A stretch of DNA of 64,000 bases from JAAXQD01 sp963790095 (GCA_963790095.1 CAWBNO010000001.1:23412-87411); one strand, 5' to 3'. Positions 35,074-44,328 are shown, counted from the stretch's first letter. The notes: generated by a model from the sequence alone, not told the origin. Made by a program: numbers and translations.

Positions 35074-36246
35074 TTGAAAAAACAGGAGATTGATCATATT
35101 CTGGCAAGAATGCTCGATGCCTACGACAATGTCTCAGATCTGAACGTTACTGTTGGAAAACCATTCCAGATTGAAACAGCTGGCGAACTTTCGGTGGTGG
35201 ATATTGACCCGCCGTTCCACGAAATCACCCCTTTTCAGGCTGAAATCTTCGCCCTCAATCTTATCAACCAGAACCGACGGCTCACCGAGAACCTCTTGCT
35301 TGAGGGATCCTGTGATTCCTCCTATGAACTCCCCGGCAAGGCTCGCTTCAGGATTAACATCTTTTCCCAGCGGGGGAATTATTCCATTGTTTTGCGGAAA
35401 CTTGCAACCAAAATTCCGACCTGCCAGGAACTGGGCATCCCCGAGTCCTTTTTGGAAATGGCGGAAGAGAAAAACGGCATCATCCTGATTACAGGCGCCA
35501 CCGGCTGCGGAAAATCGACCTCTCTGGCTGCCATCCTCAACGAGATTAATGATGCCAAATCGGTTCATATCGTGACCCTTGAAGATCCGGTGGAGTTTGA
35601 TCATCCCCATAAAAAATCCACCTTCAACCAGCGGGAGATGGGAGAGGATTTCGACACATTCTCCAGCGGCCTCAGAGCAGCCCTGCGACAGTCTCCAAAA
35701 GTGATCCTGGTGGGAGAGATGCGCGACCGGGAAACATTGAATATCGCCCTCAGTGCTGCCGAGACCGGGCACCTGGTTTTAAGCACCCTCCACACGGTGG
35801 ATGCCGGACAGACCATTAACCGTATCATCGGGATGTTTCCTCCAGAAGAAGAAAATCAAATACGCACCCGGCTTGCGGACATGGTTCGCTGGATCGTATG
35901 CCAGAGGCTGCTTCCCAAGGTCGGCGGCGGACGGGTTGCGGCCTTTGAGATCATGCGCACCAACCTTCGTGTCAAAGATACCATCCAGCACGGAGAATCC
36001 GAAGGTAAAACATTTTATGATATCATCCAGGCCGGAAAAGCATTCGGAATGACCACGTTTGACGATGATATCATAGGATTGTTCGAACAGGGTTTCATCT
36101 CCCAAGAGACCGCCATGGCCTACAGCTCTCGAAAAGGTGAAGTGGGCCGCGGCATCGACGCGGTCAAGAGTTCCCGGGGAGAGGCTACCACGGATATTGA
36201 GGGACTGAAGGTCGACCATGAATACGGAAGGACCTGGAAAAAATAG
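35074..36246 (+). CDS. PilT/PilU-like pilus ATPase
   Basis: 390 residues, starting with TTG at 35074 behind GAGGG. Walker A is GATGCGKST (141-149), the Asp box LEDPVEFDHP, the Walker B-like region VGEMRDRETL and the His box STLHTVDAGQTINRIIG. It is clearly related to PilT but diverged, and it ends in a charged tail. In PilU the corresponding protein helps PilT and depends on it. Here the two lie side by side. The exact branch (PilU or a second PilT) cannot be assigned by eye. Confidence 0.9.
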   Translation: MKKQEIDHILARMLDAYDNVSDLNVTVGKPFQIETAGELSVVDIDPPFHEITPFQAEIFALNLINQNRRLTENLLLEGSCDSSYELPGKARFRINIFSQRGNYSIVLRKLATKIPTCQELGIPESFLEMAEEKNGIILITGATGCGKSTSLAAILNEINDAKSVHIVTLEDPVEFDHPHKKSTFNQREMGEDFDTFSSGLRAALRQSPKVILVGEMRDRETLNIALSAAETGHLVLSTLHTVDAGQTINRIIGMFPPEEENQIRTRLADMVRWIVCQRLLPKVGGGRVAAFEIMRTNLRVKDTIQHGESEGKTFYDIIQAGKAFGMTTFDDDIIGLFEQGFISQETAMAYSSRKGEVGRGIDAVKSSRGEATTDIEGLKVDHEYGRTWKK

Positions 36247-36261
36247 TCTAAAGGAAAAATA

Positions 36262-36927
36262 ATGGATGTTGTGTGCCAAAAGTGCCTGGCTAAGTTTAAA
36301 ATTCCGGACGAAAAGATCCCCGAGGGACAGTCCTTTTCGTTAACCTGTCCCCAATGTGAAAACAAAGTTTTTGTCGATTCCCGCCATCATACACCATCTT
36401 CATCTTCCAATTCCGATATGGAAAAGGGAATCCTTGATGAAGTCGACGCCGGCACCTATGATGCGTCGGATAAACCGTTTGATTTTGTTGAAGAGGGTGT
36501 GGAGACCGCCCTTTTGTGCGAACCCGACGCGGCTGTTCGAGCGAAAATCATAACCGCTTTGTATAACATGGGATATCACACCACGGCGCCCCTGCTTCCC
36601 AAAGACGCTCTCAAACAAATGCGATTTCACGTTTTCGATATGGTGGTTCTCAACGAACGCTTCGGCACCCGGGATCCAGACATGAACAACGTTCTCAAGT
36701 ATCTGGACCGCCTCAATATGTCCATACGTCGGAACATCTTTGTGACCCTCGTCACCACCCGATTCAGGACCATGGACAACATGGCGGCCTTTCACAAAAG
36801 TGTTAACTTGATTATCAACCTTAAGAATATAAACGAAATAGAAAAAATCCTAAGACGCGGGAAAACCGATTATGAGAACTTCTACCGTGTCTTCAAGCAG
36901 TCCCTCATCAAAACCGGACGAATATAA
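36262..36927 (+). CDS. Zinc-ribbon protein with pseudo-receiver domain
   Basis: 221 residues. The start is an MJ0042-type zinc ribbon with C5xxC8 and C29xxC32. After an acidic Ser-rich linker (about 40-75) comes a CheY-like fold (about 80-200): ALLCEPDAAVRAKIITAL, then FDMVVLNERFG, where receiver domains have the phosphate-accepting Asp (here Asn). It is therefore probably not phosphorylated in the normal way. It lies 15 bp after the second pilus ATPase gene and likely belongs to the same operon; a link to pilus control is inferred from that. Confidence 0.75.
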   Translation: MDVVCQKCLAKFKIPDEKIPEGQSFSLTCPQCENKVFVDSRHHTPSSSSNSDMEKGILDEVDAGTYDASDKPFDFVEEGVETALLCEPDAAVRAKIITALYNMGYHTTAPLLPKDALKQMRFHVFDMVVLNERFGTRDPDMNNVLKYLDRLNMSIRRNIFVTLVTTRFRTMDNMAAFHKSVNLIINLKNINEIEKILRRGKTDYENFYRVFKQSLIKTGRI

Positions 36928-36960
36928 TCGGTGAAATATCCGGGATAATCCGAATTGCCC

Positions 36961-37110
36961 ATGACAAACTATACCTGTGCCGACTATCGGATCGAAATGA
37001 TCCTTCTGAGTCTCAGGCAGCGCCTGCAGCGGGAAGATCTGAGTGAAGAAGAAAGAAGCGATATCGTTTCACAGATGAAAAAACTCGAAGCAGCCATGGA
37101 GCTTGATTAA
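36961..37110 (+). CDS. 49-residue ORF, possible small regulatory protein
   Basis: ATG at 36961, TAA at 37108-37110, 33 bp after the pseudo-receiver gene. The product is charged and predicted helical (MTNYTCADYRIEMILLSLRQ, then EEERSDIVSQMKKLEAAM). Small proteins with this layout (MTNYTC..DYR.EM.LL.L) seem familiar from other deltaproteobacteria, but I cannot name a family. The ribosome site is weak. Confidence 0.55.
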   Translation: MTNYTCADYRIEMILLSLRQRLQREDLSEEERSDIVSQMKKLEAAMELD

Positions 37111-37145
37111 ATAATACGATTCTTCTTCAACTTCGTTGGAGAAGA

Positions 37146-37502
37146 GGATTCAAGGGGTCAAGGGGCCAAGTGTTTGTTCTTCAGCGATTTCAAAAGCTCT
37201 TTGTGCATCCTTTCAACTTCCTCTGTTTCATTCTTGAGAGCCTTTCAATTTTCTTTATTTACATAATTCAAATCACCTGAAAGCAGAACCTGGGTTCCCA
37301 TCCCCAAAGACAGAAGCCCTCGGCAATATATAATGACCTCCAGGAGTCTGCGGTTGTCTTCTTGCTATATTCTTCTTTTAGAAATTTGTTTGTTATTCTA
37401 TAAAGATCCAAACAGCGTCTGTACGTCTTTAACCAAACTATCAGCTCTCTGTAATTCTTAAGCATTTCACTCGAATCCTTGGACCCTTGACCCCTTGAAT
37501 CC
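37146..37502. mobile_element. Decayed four-helix-bundle element with inverted ends
   Basis: GGATTCAAGGGGTCAAGGG (37146-37164) is repeated inverted as CCCTTGACCCCTTGAATCC (37484-37502). Between them lies a broken gene for a four-helix-bundle protein (23S-intervening-sequence type). Such genes are often dispersed in deltaproteobacterial genomes with inverted flanks. How they move is not known. Confidence 0.65.
37158..37465 (-). pseudogene. Four-helix-bundle (23S rRNA IVS-type) protein, broken
   Basis: The start (MLKNYRELIVW and YRITNKFLKEEY) matches the family. About 20 residues are then missing between EEY and KKTTAD. The frame shifts near 37290, since the other frame continues with TQVLLSGDLNYVNKEN. 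A stop follows inside that frame, then EEVERMHKELLKSLKNKHLAP completes the family C-terminus. At least three lesions make it a clear pseudogene. It is enclosed by 19-bp inverted repeats. Confidence 0.8.
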
Positions 37503-37580
37503 TTTCAAAATCATCAACTCTTTTGGAGATGATCCAATAAAGCTTTCTACAAAACAGGAGGGTAAGTTTCAAAACAGCTT

Positions 37581-38345
37581 CTACAAACTGTTGCTGATGA
37601 TCCGCAAGCCCTCCAAGGTTAAGGCCGGTTCAACAACCTCGATCATTTCAGATACCTGACACATAAGATCAGCCAGACCGCCGGTGGCGATGATACGGGG
37701 ATTTGCACCCATTTCCATCTTCATCCGCTTGACCATCCCGTCCACCAGACCTGCATATCCAAAAATAATTCCAGCCTGGATACTGCTCGCAGTATCTTTG
37801 CCGATGACACTTTCAGGAGGGACAAAAATTTCAACCCGGGGGAGCCTGGATGCTTTGATGAAAAGCGCTTCAGCAGAAATCATGATTCCGGGACTGATTG
37901 CACCCCCAAGGTATTCCCCGTTCTCAGAAATAGCATCGAAGGTTGTCGCTGTGCCAAAATCTATCACGATGAGGCTGGTTTGGAATTTATGAAATGCTGC
38001 AACTGCGTTGACGATCCTGTCTGCGCCCACTTCAGATGGATTTTTATATTGGATGGGCAATTTTGGAGCGGATCTGGCATCCACCCAATGGGGCGGATGG
38101 CCGAGATATTTTCGACAGAAGGAATCGAGGATGGTGACCATGGGAGGAACGACGCAGGAAATAATGGTTTTGTCGATATCGCTGGAATCGATATTGCTGC
38201 CTGCAAATAGGTTGGCAGCCAGTACGTTAAACTCATCTTCTGTTGTTCGTCTTTCCGTGCGGATTCGCCAGTTTTGAATGAGATGACTGCCGTCGTAAAC
38301 ACCGATGACAGCATTTGTGTTGCCGACATCTATAACCAGGAGCAT
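37581..38345 (-). CDS. coaX: Type III pantothenate kinase
   Basis: 254 residues. The DVGNTN phosphate loop (residues 6-11), the GADRIVNAVAAF motif and DFGTATTFDAI define CoaX of the ASKHA fold; it phosphorylates pantothenate, the first step to coenzyme A. No birA or other common partner is next to it; folP lies 158 bp upstream, with a dispersed repeat in the gap. Confidence 0.95.
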   Translation of the reverse strand: MLLVIDVGNTNAVIGVYDGSHLIQNWRIRTERRTTEDEFNVLAANLFAGSNIDSSDIDKTIISCVVPPMVTILDSFCRKYLGHPPHWVDARSAPKLPIQYKNPSEVGADRIVNAVAAFHKFQTSLIVIDFGTATTFDAISENGEYLGGAISPGIMISAEALFIKASRLPRVEIFVPPESVIGKDTASSIQAGIIFGYAGLVDGMVKRMKMEMGANPRIIATGGLADLMCQVSEMIEVVEPALTLEGLRIISNSL

Positions 38346-38426
38346 ATTATAAATTCCTTTTTTGCCGAAGTCTTAATGGGTATTGCGCCGATCAGCGAAA
38401 TCGTGTTCTGATCTATCAGATTGGAA

Positions 38427-38499
38427 TAACGAAGCCACTCCACCAACTCGCCTGCCATGCGAGGCACGAGCGGGCAGGTATCGTCCAGCCCCTGAACAC
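38427..38499. repeat. Dispersed palindromic repeat, copy B
   Basis: It matches the stretch at 8734-8819: TAACGAAGCCA, CGCCTGCCATG, AGGCACGAGCG and CCCTGAACAC are shared, with a few substitutions and a shorter middle. CCTGCC and GGCAGG can pair into a hairpin. Confidence 0.7.
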
Positions 38500-38503
38500 G
38501 TAC

Positions 38504-39385
38504 CTATGAAGTATTCCGTGCATTTTTTATGGCGTCAATAATTTTTACAGTGATACGAGTCGTGGCGACATCGTGGACCCTCACCATATGGGCACCGTTT
38601 AAGACGGCAGCGGCAACAGAAGCCTGGGTGCCGGCCTCTACCATGGCCGATTCGGGATCGATATCTTCAACCGACGGATCTTTCAAGATCTTTCGTAAAA
38701 AAGCCTTTCTCGAAGTTCCGATCAATATGGGAACATCCAAGGTTTTAAACTCCCTCAAGTGCTTAATTAATAAAAGATTATGCGCCACTGTTTTTCCGAA
38801 ACCGATACCCGGATCGATGATGATTTTTGATCTTGAAATGCCTTGATTTTCAGCGTTTTCCACTACATCTTCAAGAAATTTTTTAATTTCTGTAATCGGG
38901 TCAACATATGCGGGTTCGATCTGCATGGTTTTTGGGGCTCCGAGCATATGCATCAAAATTAATGGAACACCGTATTCCACAGCGACATCCGCCATTTTCG
39001 AATCAAGGCGAAGTGATGATATGTCGTTTATTATTGAAGCGCCGGCGTTAATGGCTTGCCTGGCCACGCCGGCTTTGTTTGTATCGATGGAAATGGGAAT
39101 CGATATGCGGTTTGCGAGCCGCTCGATGACGGGGACAACTCGCCGGATTTCTTCTTCTTCAGATACCGGATCTGAAAATGGTCGCGTGGACTCCCCGCCG
39201 ATGTCGAGGATGTCGGCGCCGTCTTCAAAAAGCTTCTGGCCTTGATATACCGCCCCCTCGAATGAAAAAAAATTCCCCCCGTCTGAAAATGAATCCGGCG
39301 TTACATTCAAAATCCCCATAATACACGTTCGGCGACCGAGAACCAGACAGTGCTTATCCCACTCAAGTTGATAAGTTTTCATCAT
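38504..39385 (-). CDS. folP: Dihydropteroate synthase
   Basis: 293 residues. The pterin-binding signatures are MGILNVTPDSFSDGG near residue 23 and DIGGESTRPF near 61, followed by INDISSLRLD and IIIDPGIGFGKT and a C-terminal HDVATTR. It joins p-aminobenzoate to the pterin diphosphate in folate synthesis. It lies downstream of ftsH (122 bp) on the same strand, a common bacterial order. Confidence 0.95.
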   Translation of the reverse strand: MMKTYQLEWDKHCLVLGRRTCIMGILNVTPDSFSDGGNFFSFEGAVYQGQKLFEDGADILDIGGESTRPFSDPVSEEEEIRRVVPVIERLANRISIPISIDTNKAGVARQAINAGASIINDISSLRLDSKMADVAVEYGVPLILMHMLGAPKTMQIEPAYVDPITEIKKFLEDVVENAENQGISRSKIIIDPGIGFGKTVAHNLLLIKHLREFKTLDVPILIGTSRKAFLRKILKDPSVEDIDPESAMVEAGTQASVAAAVLNGAHMVRVHDVATTRITVKIIDAIKNARNTS

Positions 39386-39507
39386 TAAATCAGGTCAATT
39401 TTCAATTCGACAACTAATCCCGCAACCCTATCCCGTCGCTGTCCGGTGAAGGAACCATGGGCGTCAAAAAAAGATGGCATGAAGCAAAACAGGGTGTGAA
39501 GTTTGGG

Positions 39508-41418
39508 TTAAGACGACGCCGAATCGCTTTCGGTTTCTTCCTCGGTTTTTGTTTGATCTGTTTCAGCCTCTGTCAGAGGCTCTTCAACCGCTTCTTCGTC
39601 TTTGATCCCCTTTGAGGGAAATTCAAAATCCGGTTTCATGGAGAGGATGAGTGCATCGAGTTCTTTTCCTAAAACCGTCTCTTTTTCGAGGAGAAGGTCG
39701 GCTAAAGCGTGAAGAATATCTAAATTCTCTTCTAAAACGTTTTTCGCGATATTGTAGGATTTTTTGATCAGACGATTTATTTCTTCATCGATTTTCCTGG
39801 CGGTTTCCTCAGAATAATCTCTATGTTGCGCAATTTCCCGGCCAAGAAAAATATGATCTTCCTCTTTGGCATATGAAAGGGGGCCCAGCACATCACTCAT
39901 GCCCCAATTGCGTATCATCTTTTGGGCAACATCTGTTGCCCTTTTAATGTCGTTGGAAGCGCCGGTACTAATGCGGTTGAAAACGATTTCTTCGGCCACC
40001 CGTCCGCCAAAAGCGATGGACAATTCGCTTTCGAGTTGATCCTTATATTTAAAATCGCTCTCTTCCGGCAAAAACCATGTGATGCCGGCGGCCCGCCCCC
40101 GGGGAATAATGGTTATTTTGTTGACGGCATCTGTTCCGGGGAGAAGGCGGGCAACAAGGGCATGTCCGCCTTCATGATAAGCCGTGGTCTTCCTGTCTTC
40201 CTCTTTGATAACTTTGGACTTTCGCTCCAGACCCATGTAAACTTTATCTTTGGAATCTTCCAGGTCCGTCATGTCAACTTTTTCTTTGTTTCTTTTAGCG
40301 GCTAAAAGGGCCGCTTCGTTCACAAGGTTCTCTAAATCTGCACCCGAGAAACCGGGGGTTCCTTTTGCCAGCACAAGAGGATTTACATCCGGTGCAACCG
40401 ATGTCTTTTTCATGTGAACTTTAAGGATTTTTTCACGGCCGAGAATATCCGGCAGGGGCACAACCACCTGGCGATCAAACCGGCCGGGACGTAAAAGGGC
40501 AGGGTCAAGCACATCCGGACGGTTCGTGGCGGATATAAGGATGACGCCTTCATTCGATTCAAACCCGTCCATTTCAACCAGAAGTTGGTTTAACGTCTGT
40601 TCTCTTTCATCATGACCGCCACCGAGCCCGGCACCCCTGTGCCGTCCAACCGCATCGATTTCATCGATGAAAATTATACAGGGGGCGTTCTTTTTCCCCT
40701 GGACAAACAGATCTCTCACCCGCGATGCGCCAACACCGACAAACATTTCAACGAAATCCGAACCACTGATATGAAAGAATGGAACATCGGCTTCGCCTGC
40801 AATGGCACGTGCAAGGAGGGTTTTGCCGGTTCCCGGGGATCCCATCAGAAGAACACCTTTGGGTATCCTTCCCCCAAGTCGGGTGAATTTTTTAGGTTCT
40901 CTTAAAAACTCGATAATTTCTCCCAGCTCTTCTTTGGCCTCATCGATGCCGGCAACATCCTCAAAAGTGACCTTTTTCGATTGATCGGATTGCAAACGGG
41001 CCCGACTTTTGCCGAAAGACATGGCTTTTCCGCCGCCGGATTGCATTTGACGCATAAAAAATATCCATACGCCGATAAGTACAATCATCGGGAACCATGA
41101 AACCAGTATAGACATATACCATGGGGAGTCGCTTTCGGGTTTGGCGTTAATGGAAACACCTTTGTCCCGGAGGATTTTGATGAGATCATTATCCTGGGGC
41201 GCATATATTTTGAAACGAGTGTGGTTAACATCCGTAACAAAGAGCTGTTGGCCCTGTATAACGACATCAGAAATGCGCTCACTATCGACCATGGCAAGAA
41301 ATTCAGAATAACTGAGATTGGTTTCTGCCATGTGTTGTTGATTGAAAAGGTTATAAAGCATGACCATCATCAGCGTGATGACTATCCATAAAGCCAGATT
41401 TTTATAGAAAGGATTCAA
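39508..41418 (-). CDS. ftsH: ATP-dependent membrane zinc protease FtsH
   Basis: 636 residues. Two N-terminal membrane helices (about 8-24 and 104-124) flank a periplasmic segment. The AAA+ module has Walker A GSPGTGKT (193-200), Walker B IIFIDEID (248-255) and the second region of homology near 299-315. The zinc site is HEGGH at 415-419. The acidic Glu/Thr-rich tail ends the chain. It degrades unneeded membrane and some soluble proteins. Its position between tilS and folP is typical. Confidence 0.97.
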   Translation of the reverse strand: MNPFYKNLALWIVITLMMVMLYNLFNQQHMAETNLSYSEFLAMVDSERISDVVIQGQQLFVTDVNHTRFKIYAPQDNDLIKILRDKGVSINAKPESDSPWYMSILVSWFPMIVLIGVWIFFMRQMQSGGGKAMSFGKSRARLQSDQSKKVTFEDVAGIDEAKEELGEIIEFLREPKKFTRLGGRIPKGVLLMGSPGTGKTLLARAIAGEADVPFFHISGSDFVEMFVGVGASRVRDLFVQGKKNAPCIIFIDEIDAVGRHRGAGLGGGHDEREQTLNQLLVEMDGFESNEGVILISATNRPDVLDPALLRPGRFDRQVVVPLPDILGREKILKVHMKKTSVAPDVNPLVLAKGTPGFSGADLENLVNEAALLAAKRNKEKVDMTDLEDSKDKVYMGLERKSKVIKEEDRKTTAYHEGGHALVARLLPGTDAVNKITIIPRGRAAGITWFLPEESDFKYKDQLESELSIAFGGRVAEEIVFNRISTGASNDIKRATDVAQKMIRNWGMSDVLGPLSYAKEEDHIFLGREIAQHRDYSEETARKIDEEINRLIKKSYNIAKNVLEENLDILHALADLLLEKETVLGKELDALILSMKPDFEFPSKGIKDEEAVEEPLTEAETDQTKTEEETESDSASS

Positions 41419-41500
41419 AAGACTTAGCCCCCTTTTAAGACAATTTATAATACGTCTACATTAATCATCATTATCGATTAGGCAAGAAAAAGTTCCACGA

Positions 41501-42958
41501 TTAGACAAGAAAAAACTCTACTTTCAGGACATTTCGGGTTGAAGGTGTCATTTTAACAGATTCATCTGCTCGATGGCCGACAACCCAAATTATTTTATTT
41601 CGGCTTAGCAGAATGGGGCATTTTATCCGTTCATTCCGCGGGACTTTTTTGTCAATAAAGAATTTTTTCAACTTTTGAGTTCCGTCCATCCCAATGGGCC
41701 GAAACGCGTCTCCCTGCCGGTAGTTCCTTACAACCATCGGAAAACCTAAGGTGTCTTTATCAAAAAAACCGGTGTATTGTCCAGCACAACAACCATCGGG
41801 CAGGGTTTCGGTGCTCATTTCAGTAAATTCCATGTGGGCGCCGATTTCTTCGATAAATACAGATTCGGGTTTTGGGATTTTGTATTCAAAAACAAGGGGG
41901 TCGGAATGGCCGGATTCCACGTCAAGATTCCGTAATGGGCTTTTTTCCCGGGAAATCAATAGAACGTCTCCATTTCGCCGGATTCTGATACGATCCGGAA
42001 GATCGAGTCTCCCGTACGCCGGTCCTTTTTTCAAAAGATCTATAACAGCGTCGATGTTGACAAAACTAATACGCCGCAAATCCCCCTTTATTCTTAAAAT
42101 GGCTTTTCGTAATATTCGCCGTTGGGTTGCTGTATGCAATCGATCAAGCATTGGGACAGAGAACGAGATACGATCATTCTTAACGTTTAACACGCTTTTT
42201 TCAAAAAGGGGATGAATGACATCTTCAATCCAGGCTTCTTCAGAAAGCATAATCGATGAAAGCCGGTTGAGTGTATCAGAAATATTCGGATTATAAGCGC
42301 TTTTTAACAATGGAATTAATTTGTGGCGGACTCTGTTCCTTAAATATCTCGTATCCCTGTTGGATGCGTCAGAAACGTATTCCAATCTATTTTGATTTAA
42401 AAAATCGATGATTTCGGCTCGCCTTAAATTTATCAATGGCCGGATAATCTTCCCGTCTCTTACCGGTGGTATCCCTGAAAGACCCAGAGGTCCGCTTCCT
42501 CGGAAAAGGTTCATCAAAACAAGTTCTGCATTATCGTCCGAATGATGACCGAGTGCAATTTTATTGTATCGATTTGCTTCTGCGACGCTATTTAAAAAGG
42601 TGTATCGAACGTGCCGGGCGGTTTCTTCCAGTGAAAGCCTGTTTTTAATCTGATATTCAAGAACATCCTCTTTATGAATATGGCAAGGCAATCCCAAACG
42701 TTCTGAAAGGGTTTCAACAAATACAGCTTCTTTGTCCGAGTCGTTTTGGCGGAGGCCGTGATTTAGATGGGCAATGCCAAGTTTTAGGGAAAAACGTTCG
42801 GTCAGTGCACGCAGCACATGAAGTAGGGTGACGGAATCCGGTCCCCCGGATACCCCAACGACAACGGAATCTTTTTCTTTGAGCATTCCGTGGGCGGTTA
42901 CGGTCTCTTCAACAATTCGTAATAATTTCTTATTCAAATCTTTGTGCAATACCGGCAT
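41501..42958 (-). CDS. tilS: tRNA(Ile)-lysidine synthetase
   Basis: 485 residues. The PP-loop motif SGGPDS is near residue 37, then AHLNHGLRQNDSDKEA, LGHHSDDNAELVLMNLFRGSG and SNRDTRYLRNRVRHKLIP. The C-terminal TilS domain (NYRQGDAFRPIGM, KKFFIDKKVPRNER) is complete. It converts the wobble C of the minor tRNA-Ile to lysidine so that AUA is read correctly. ftsH follows 82 bp downstream. Confidence 0.96.
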   Translation of the reverse strand: MPVLHKDLNKKLLRIVEETVTAHGMLKEKDSVVVGVSGGPDSVTLLHVLRALTERFSLKLGIAHLNHGLRQNDSDKEAVFVETLSERLGLPCHIHKEDVLEYQIKNRLSLEETARHVRYTFLNSVAEANRYNKIALGHHSDDNAELVLMNLFRGSGPLGLSGIPPVRDGKIIRPLINLRRAEIIDFLNQNRLEYVSDASNRDTRYLRNRVRHKLIPLLKSAYNPNISDTLNRLSSIMLSEEAWIEDVIHPLFEKSVLNVKNDRISFSVPMLDRLHTATQRRILRKAILRIKGDLRRISFVNIDAVIDLLKKGPAYGRLDLPDRIRIRRNGDVLLISREKSPLRNLDVESGHSDPLVFEYKIPKPESVFIEEIGAHMEFTEMSTETLPDGCCAGQYTGFFDKDTLGFPMVVRNYRQGDAFRPIGMDGTQKLKKFFIDKKVPRNERIKCPILLSRNKIIWVVGHRADESVKMTPSTRNVLKVEFFLV

Positions 42959-43178
42959 GATCCTGTGACTATTGATTGCTTGGGTTTTGAAAAAATTGTA
43001 TAGATTTCAAGAACTTTAATTATGATACGCTGATTCTTCCATGTCAATAAAAAACACCAGATATCTTGCATGTTCGGTGATGCGAGTTTGGGCGAGATGG
43101 GATATTGGAGTCATTAAGGATTCCAGCTTTTAAGGGGCAAAGCCACAGGATAATAATGCTGCCACGCGATTTTATAAC
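42959..43178. other. Intergenic stretch between divergent tilS and SRP RNA
   Basis: About 220 bp without a convincing open frame. TilS transcription must start here, but no good pair of boxes could be fixed. Confidence 0.4.
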
Positions 43179-43205
43179 TTGAATTTTTTTTTTATCGATT
43201 ATATT
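43179..43205 (+). promoter_or_regulatory. Probable promoter of SRP RNA
   Basis: TTGAAT (43179-43184), 15 bases, TATATT (43200-43205), with an overlapping TATTTA giving a 17-base spacer. It ends about 10 bases before the likely RNA start. Confidence 0.5.
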
Positions 43206-43215
43206 TATGTCATGG

Positions 43216-43416
43216 TTGTGCTAGGTGGGGAGCTAGCGGTGCCCTATTCCCGAAATCCGCTTTATGCGGGACTGAATTCCCTCTAAAGGGTTTGAACCTG
43301 GGAGCCTATAGGTCATCCTGACCGGCCGCCGCGCAACAGACGGTTACGAACCTCGTCAGGTCCGGAAGGAAGCAGCGATAAGTAATGCGGTCTGTGTCGT
43401 GGATCGATCCCGGTCA
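43216..43416 (+). ncRNA. ffs: Signal recognition particle RNA
   Basis: The Ffh-binding hairpin core GTCAGGTCCGGAAGGAAGCAGC lies at about 43357-43378. The 5' part (GCTAGGTGGGGAGCTAGCGGTGCCC, then CGAAATCCGC) matches the start of the longer bacterial SRP RNAs. The transcript should end near the T7 run at 43417. Length is about 200 nt, clearly longer than the 114-nt E. coli 4.5S RNA. Ends are approximate. Confidence 0.88.
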
Positions 43417-43423
43417 TTTTTTT

Positions 43424-43543
43424 GACTTATTATTTTTCAGCAAAGATTCGATAGAGGGTGCACAACCAAATTATTATCCTTCTCATTTTTTGTGCTGTTT
43501 TCAGGCCCTCTAAATTCCACAACCTAAAATTCCCGTTTCTGCC
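43424..43543. other. Short gap between SRP RNA and grpE promoter
   Basis: AT-rich, no gene seen. No CIRCE element (TTAGCACTC and its inverted partner) is present. Confidence 0.4.
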
Positions 43544-43571
43544 TTGACAATATTCTAGACAGTCTTATTTT
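43544..43571 (+). promoter_or_regulatory. Probable promoter of grpE-dnaK
   Basis: TTGACA (43544-43549), 16-base spacer, TATTTT (43566-43571), about 80 bp before grpE. It looks like a housekeeping sigma-70 promoter; no sigma-32 consensus and no CIRCE operator was found. Confidence 0.5.
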
Positions 43572-43653
43572 CTTAGCAATGTTGTGATTTTAGCCCGAAA
43601 TTTTTAAAATTTGGCTGACAAATATTCAAAAAACTAGGAGATAACAACAGCTG

Positions 43654-44286
43654 ATGGGAAAAAGCAAGAAAATCAAAGTTCAAACCCAGGGTGAAGAGAC
43701 CGTTATTGAAGACAAAATCGATCAAAAGAACGATTCCAAAAAAGAAGATAAAGTAGAAATCGTTGATCCTATCAAAACGTTGGAAGAAAAACTTGACTCC
43801 GTGGAACAGGAGGCCAAAGATAATTATGATCGTTGGTTGAGGGTGTCCGCCGAGTTTGAAAATTACCAAAAGCGTGCTGCACGCGAAATGAATGATTTCA
43901 GGAAGTTTGCCAATGAACGTTTTGTAAAGGCCATGCTACCCGTGGTCGACAACTTGGATCGCGCCATCGAATCTTCAAGCAACGACAAACATGCCGACCG
44001 GTCGATGTTGGAAGGTGTCAACATGACCCTCAAGGAAATCCTCAAAGTTTTTGAGCAGTTCAATGTTAAACCGTTTGAGTCCCTGGGCAAGTCCTTTGAC
44101 CCGAGTTTACATCAGGCGGTCATGCAGGAAGAAACCGAAGCGCATCCCGAAAACTCTGTCGTTAAGGAGTTGCAAAAAGGGTATATGATGCATGACAGGC
44201 TCCTGAGACCCGCCATGGTTGTTGTCTCCAAAACAAAAACAAAGCCTGAACACCAAAAAAATAATGATAAAGAAGAAGAAAAATAA
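43654..44286 (+). CDS. grpE: Nucleotide exchange factor GrpE
   Basis: 210 residues: a charged, low-complexity N-terminus, a long helix (about 45-90, with NYDRWLRVSAEFENYQKR) and the C-terminal beta domain with FDPSLHQAVMQEE and YMMHDRLLRPAMVVVSK. It releases ADP from DnaK. AGGAG lies before the ATG, and dnaK follows 42 bp later. Confidence 0.96.
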   Translation: MGKSKKIKVQTQGEETVIEDKIDQKNDSKKEDKVEIVDPIKTLEEKLDSVEQEAKDNYDRWLRVSAEFENYQKRAAREMNDFRKFANERFVKAMLPVVDNLDRAIESSSNDKHADRSMLEGVNMTLKEILKVFEQFNVKPFESLGKSFDPSLHQAVMQEETEAHPENSVVKELQKGYMMHDRLLRPAMVVVSKTKTKPEHQKNNDKEEEK

Positions 44287-44328
44287 ACAGAGAAATAAGA
44301 CTATCGATAAAAGCTAGGAGGAAAACAA

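Noticed and set aside
43424..43653. CIRCE heat-shock operator before grpE
   Set aside because: TTAGCA occurs once, but the inverted partner is missing.
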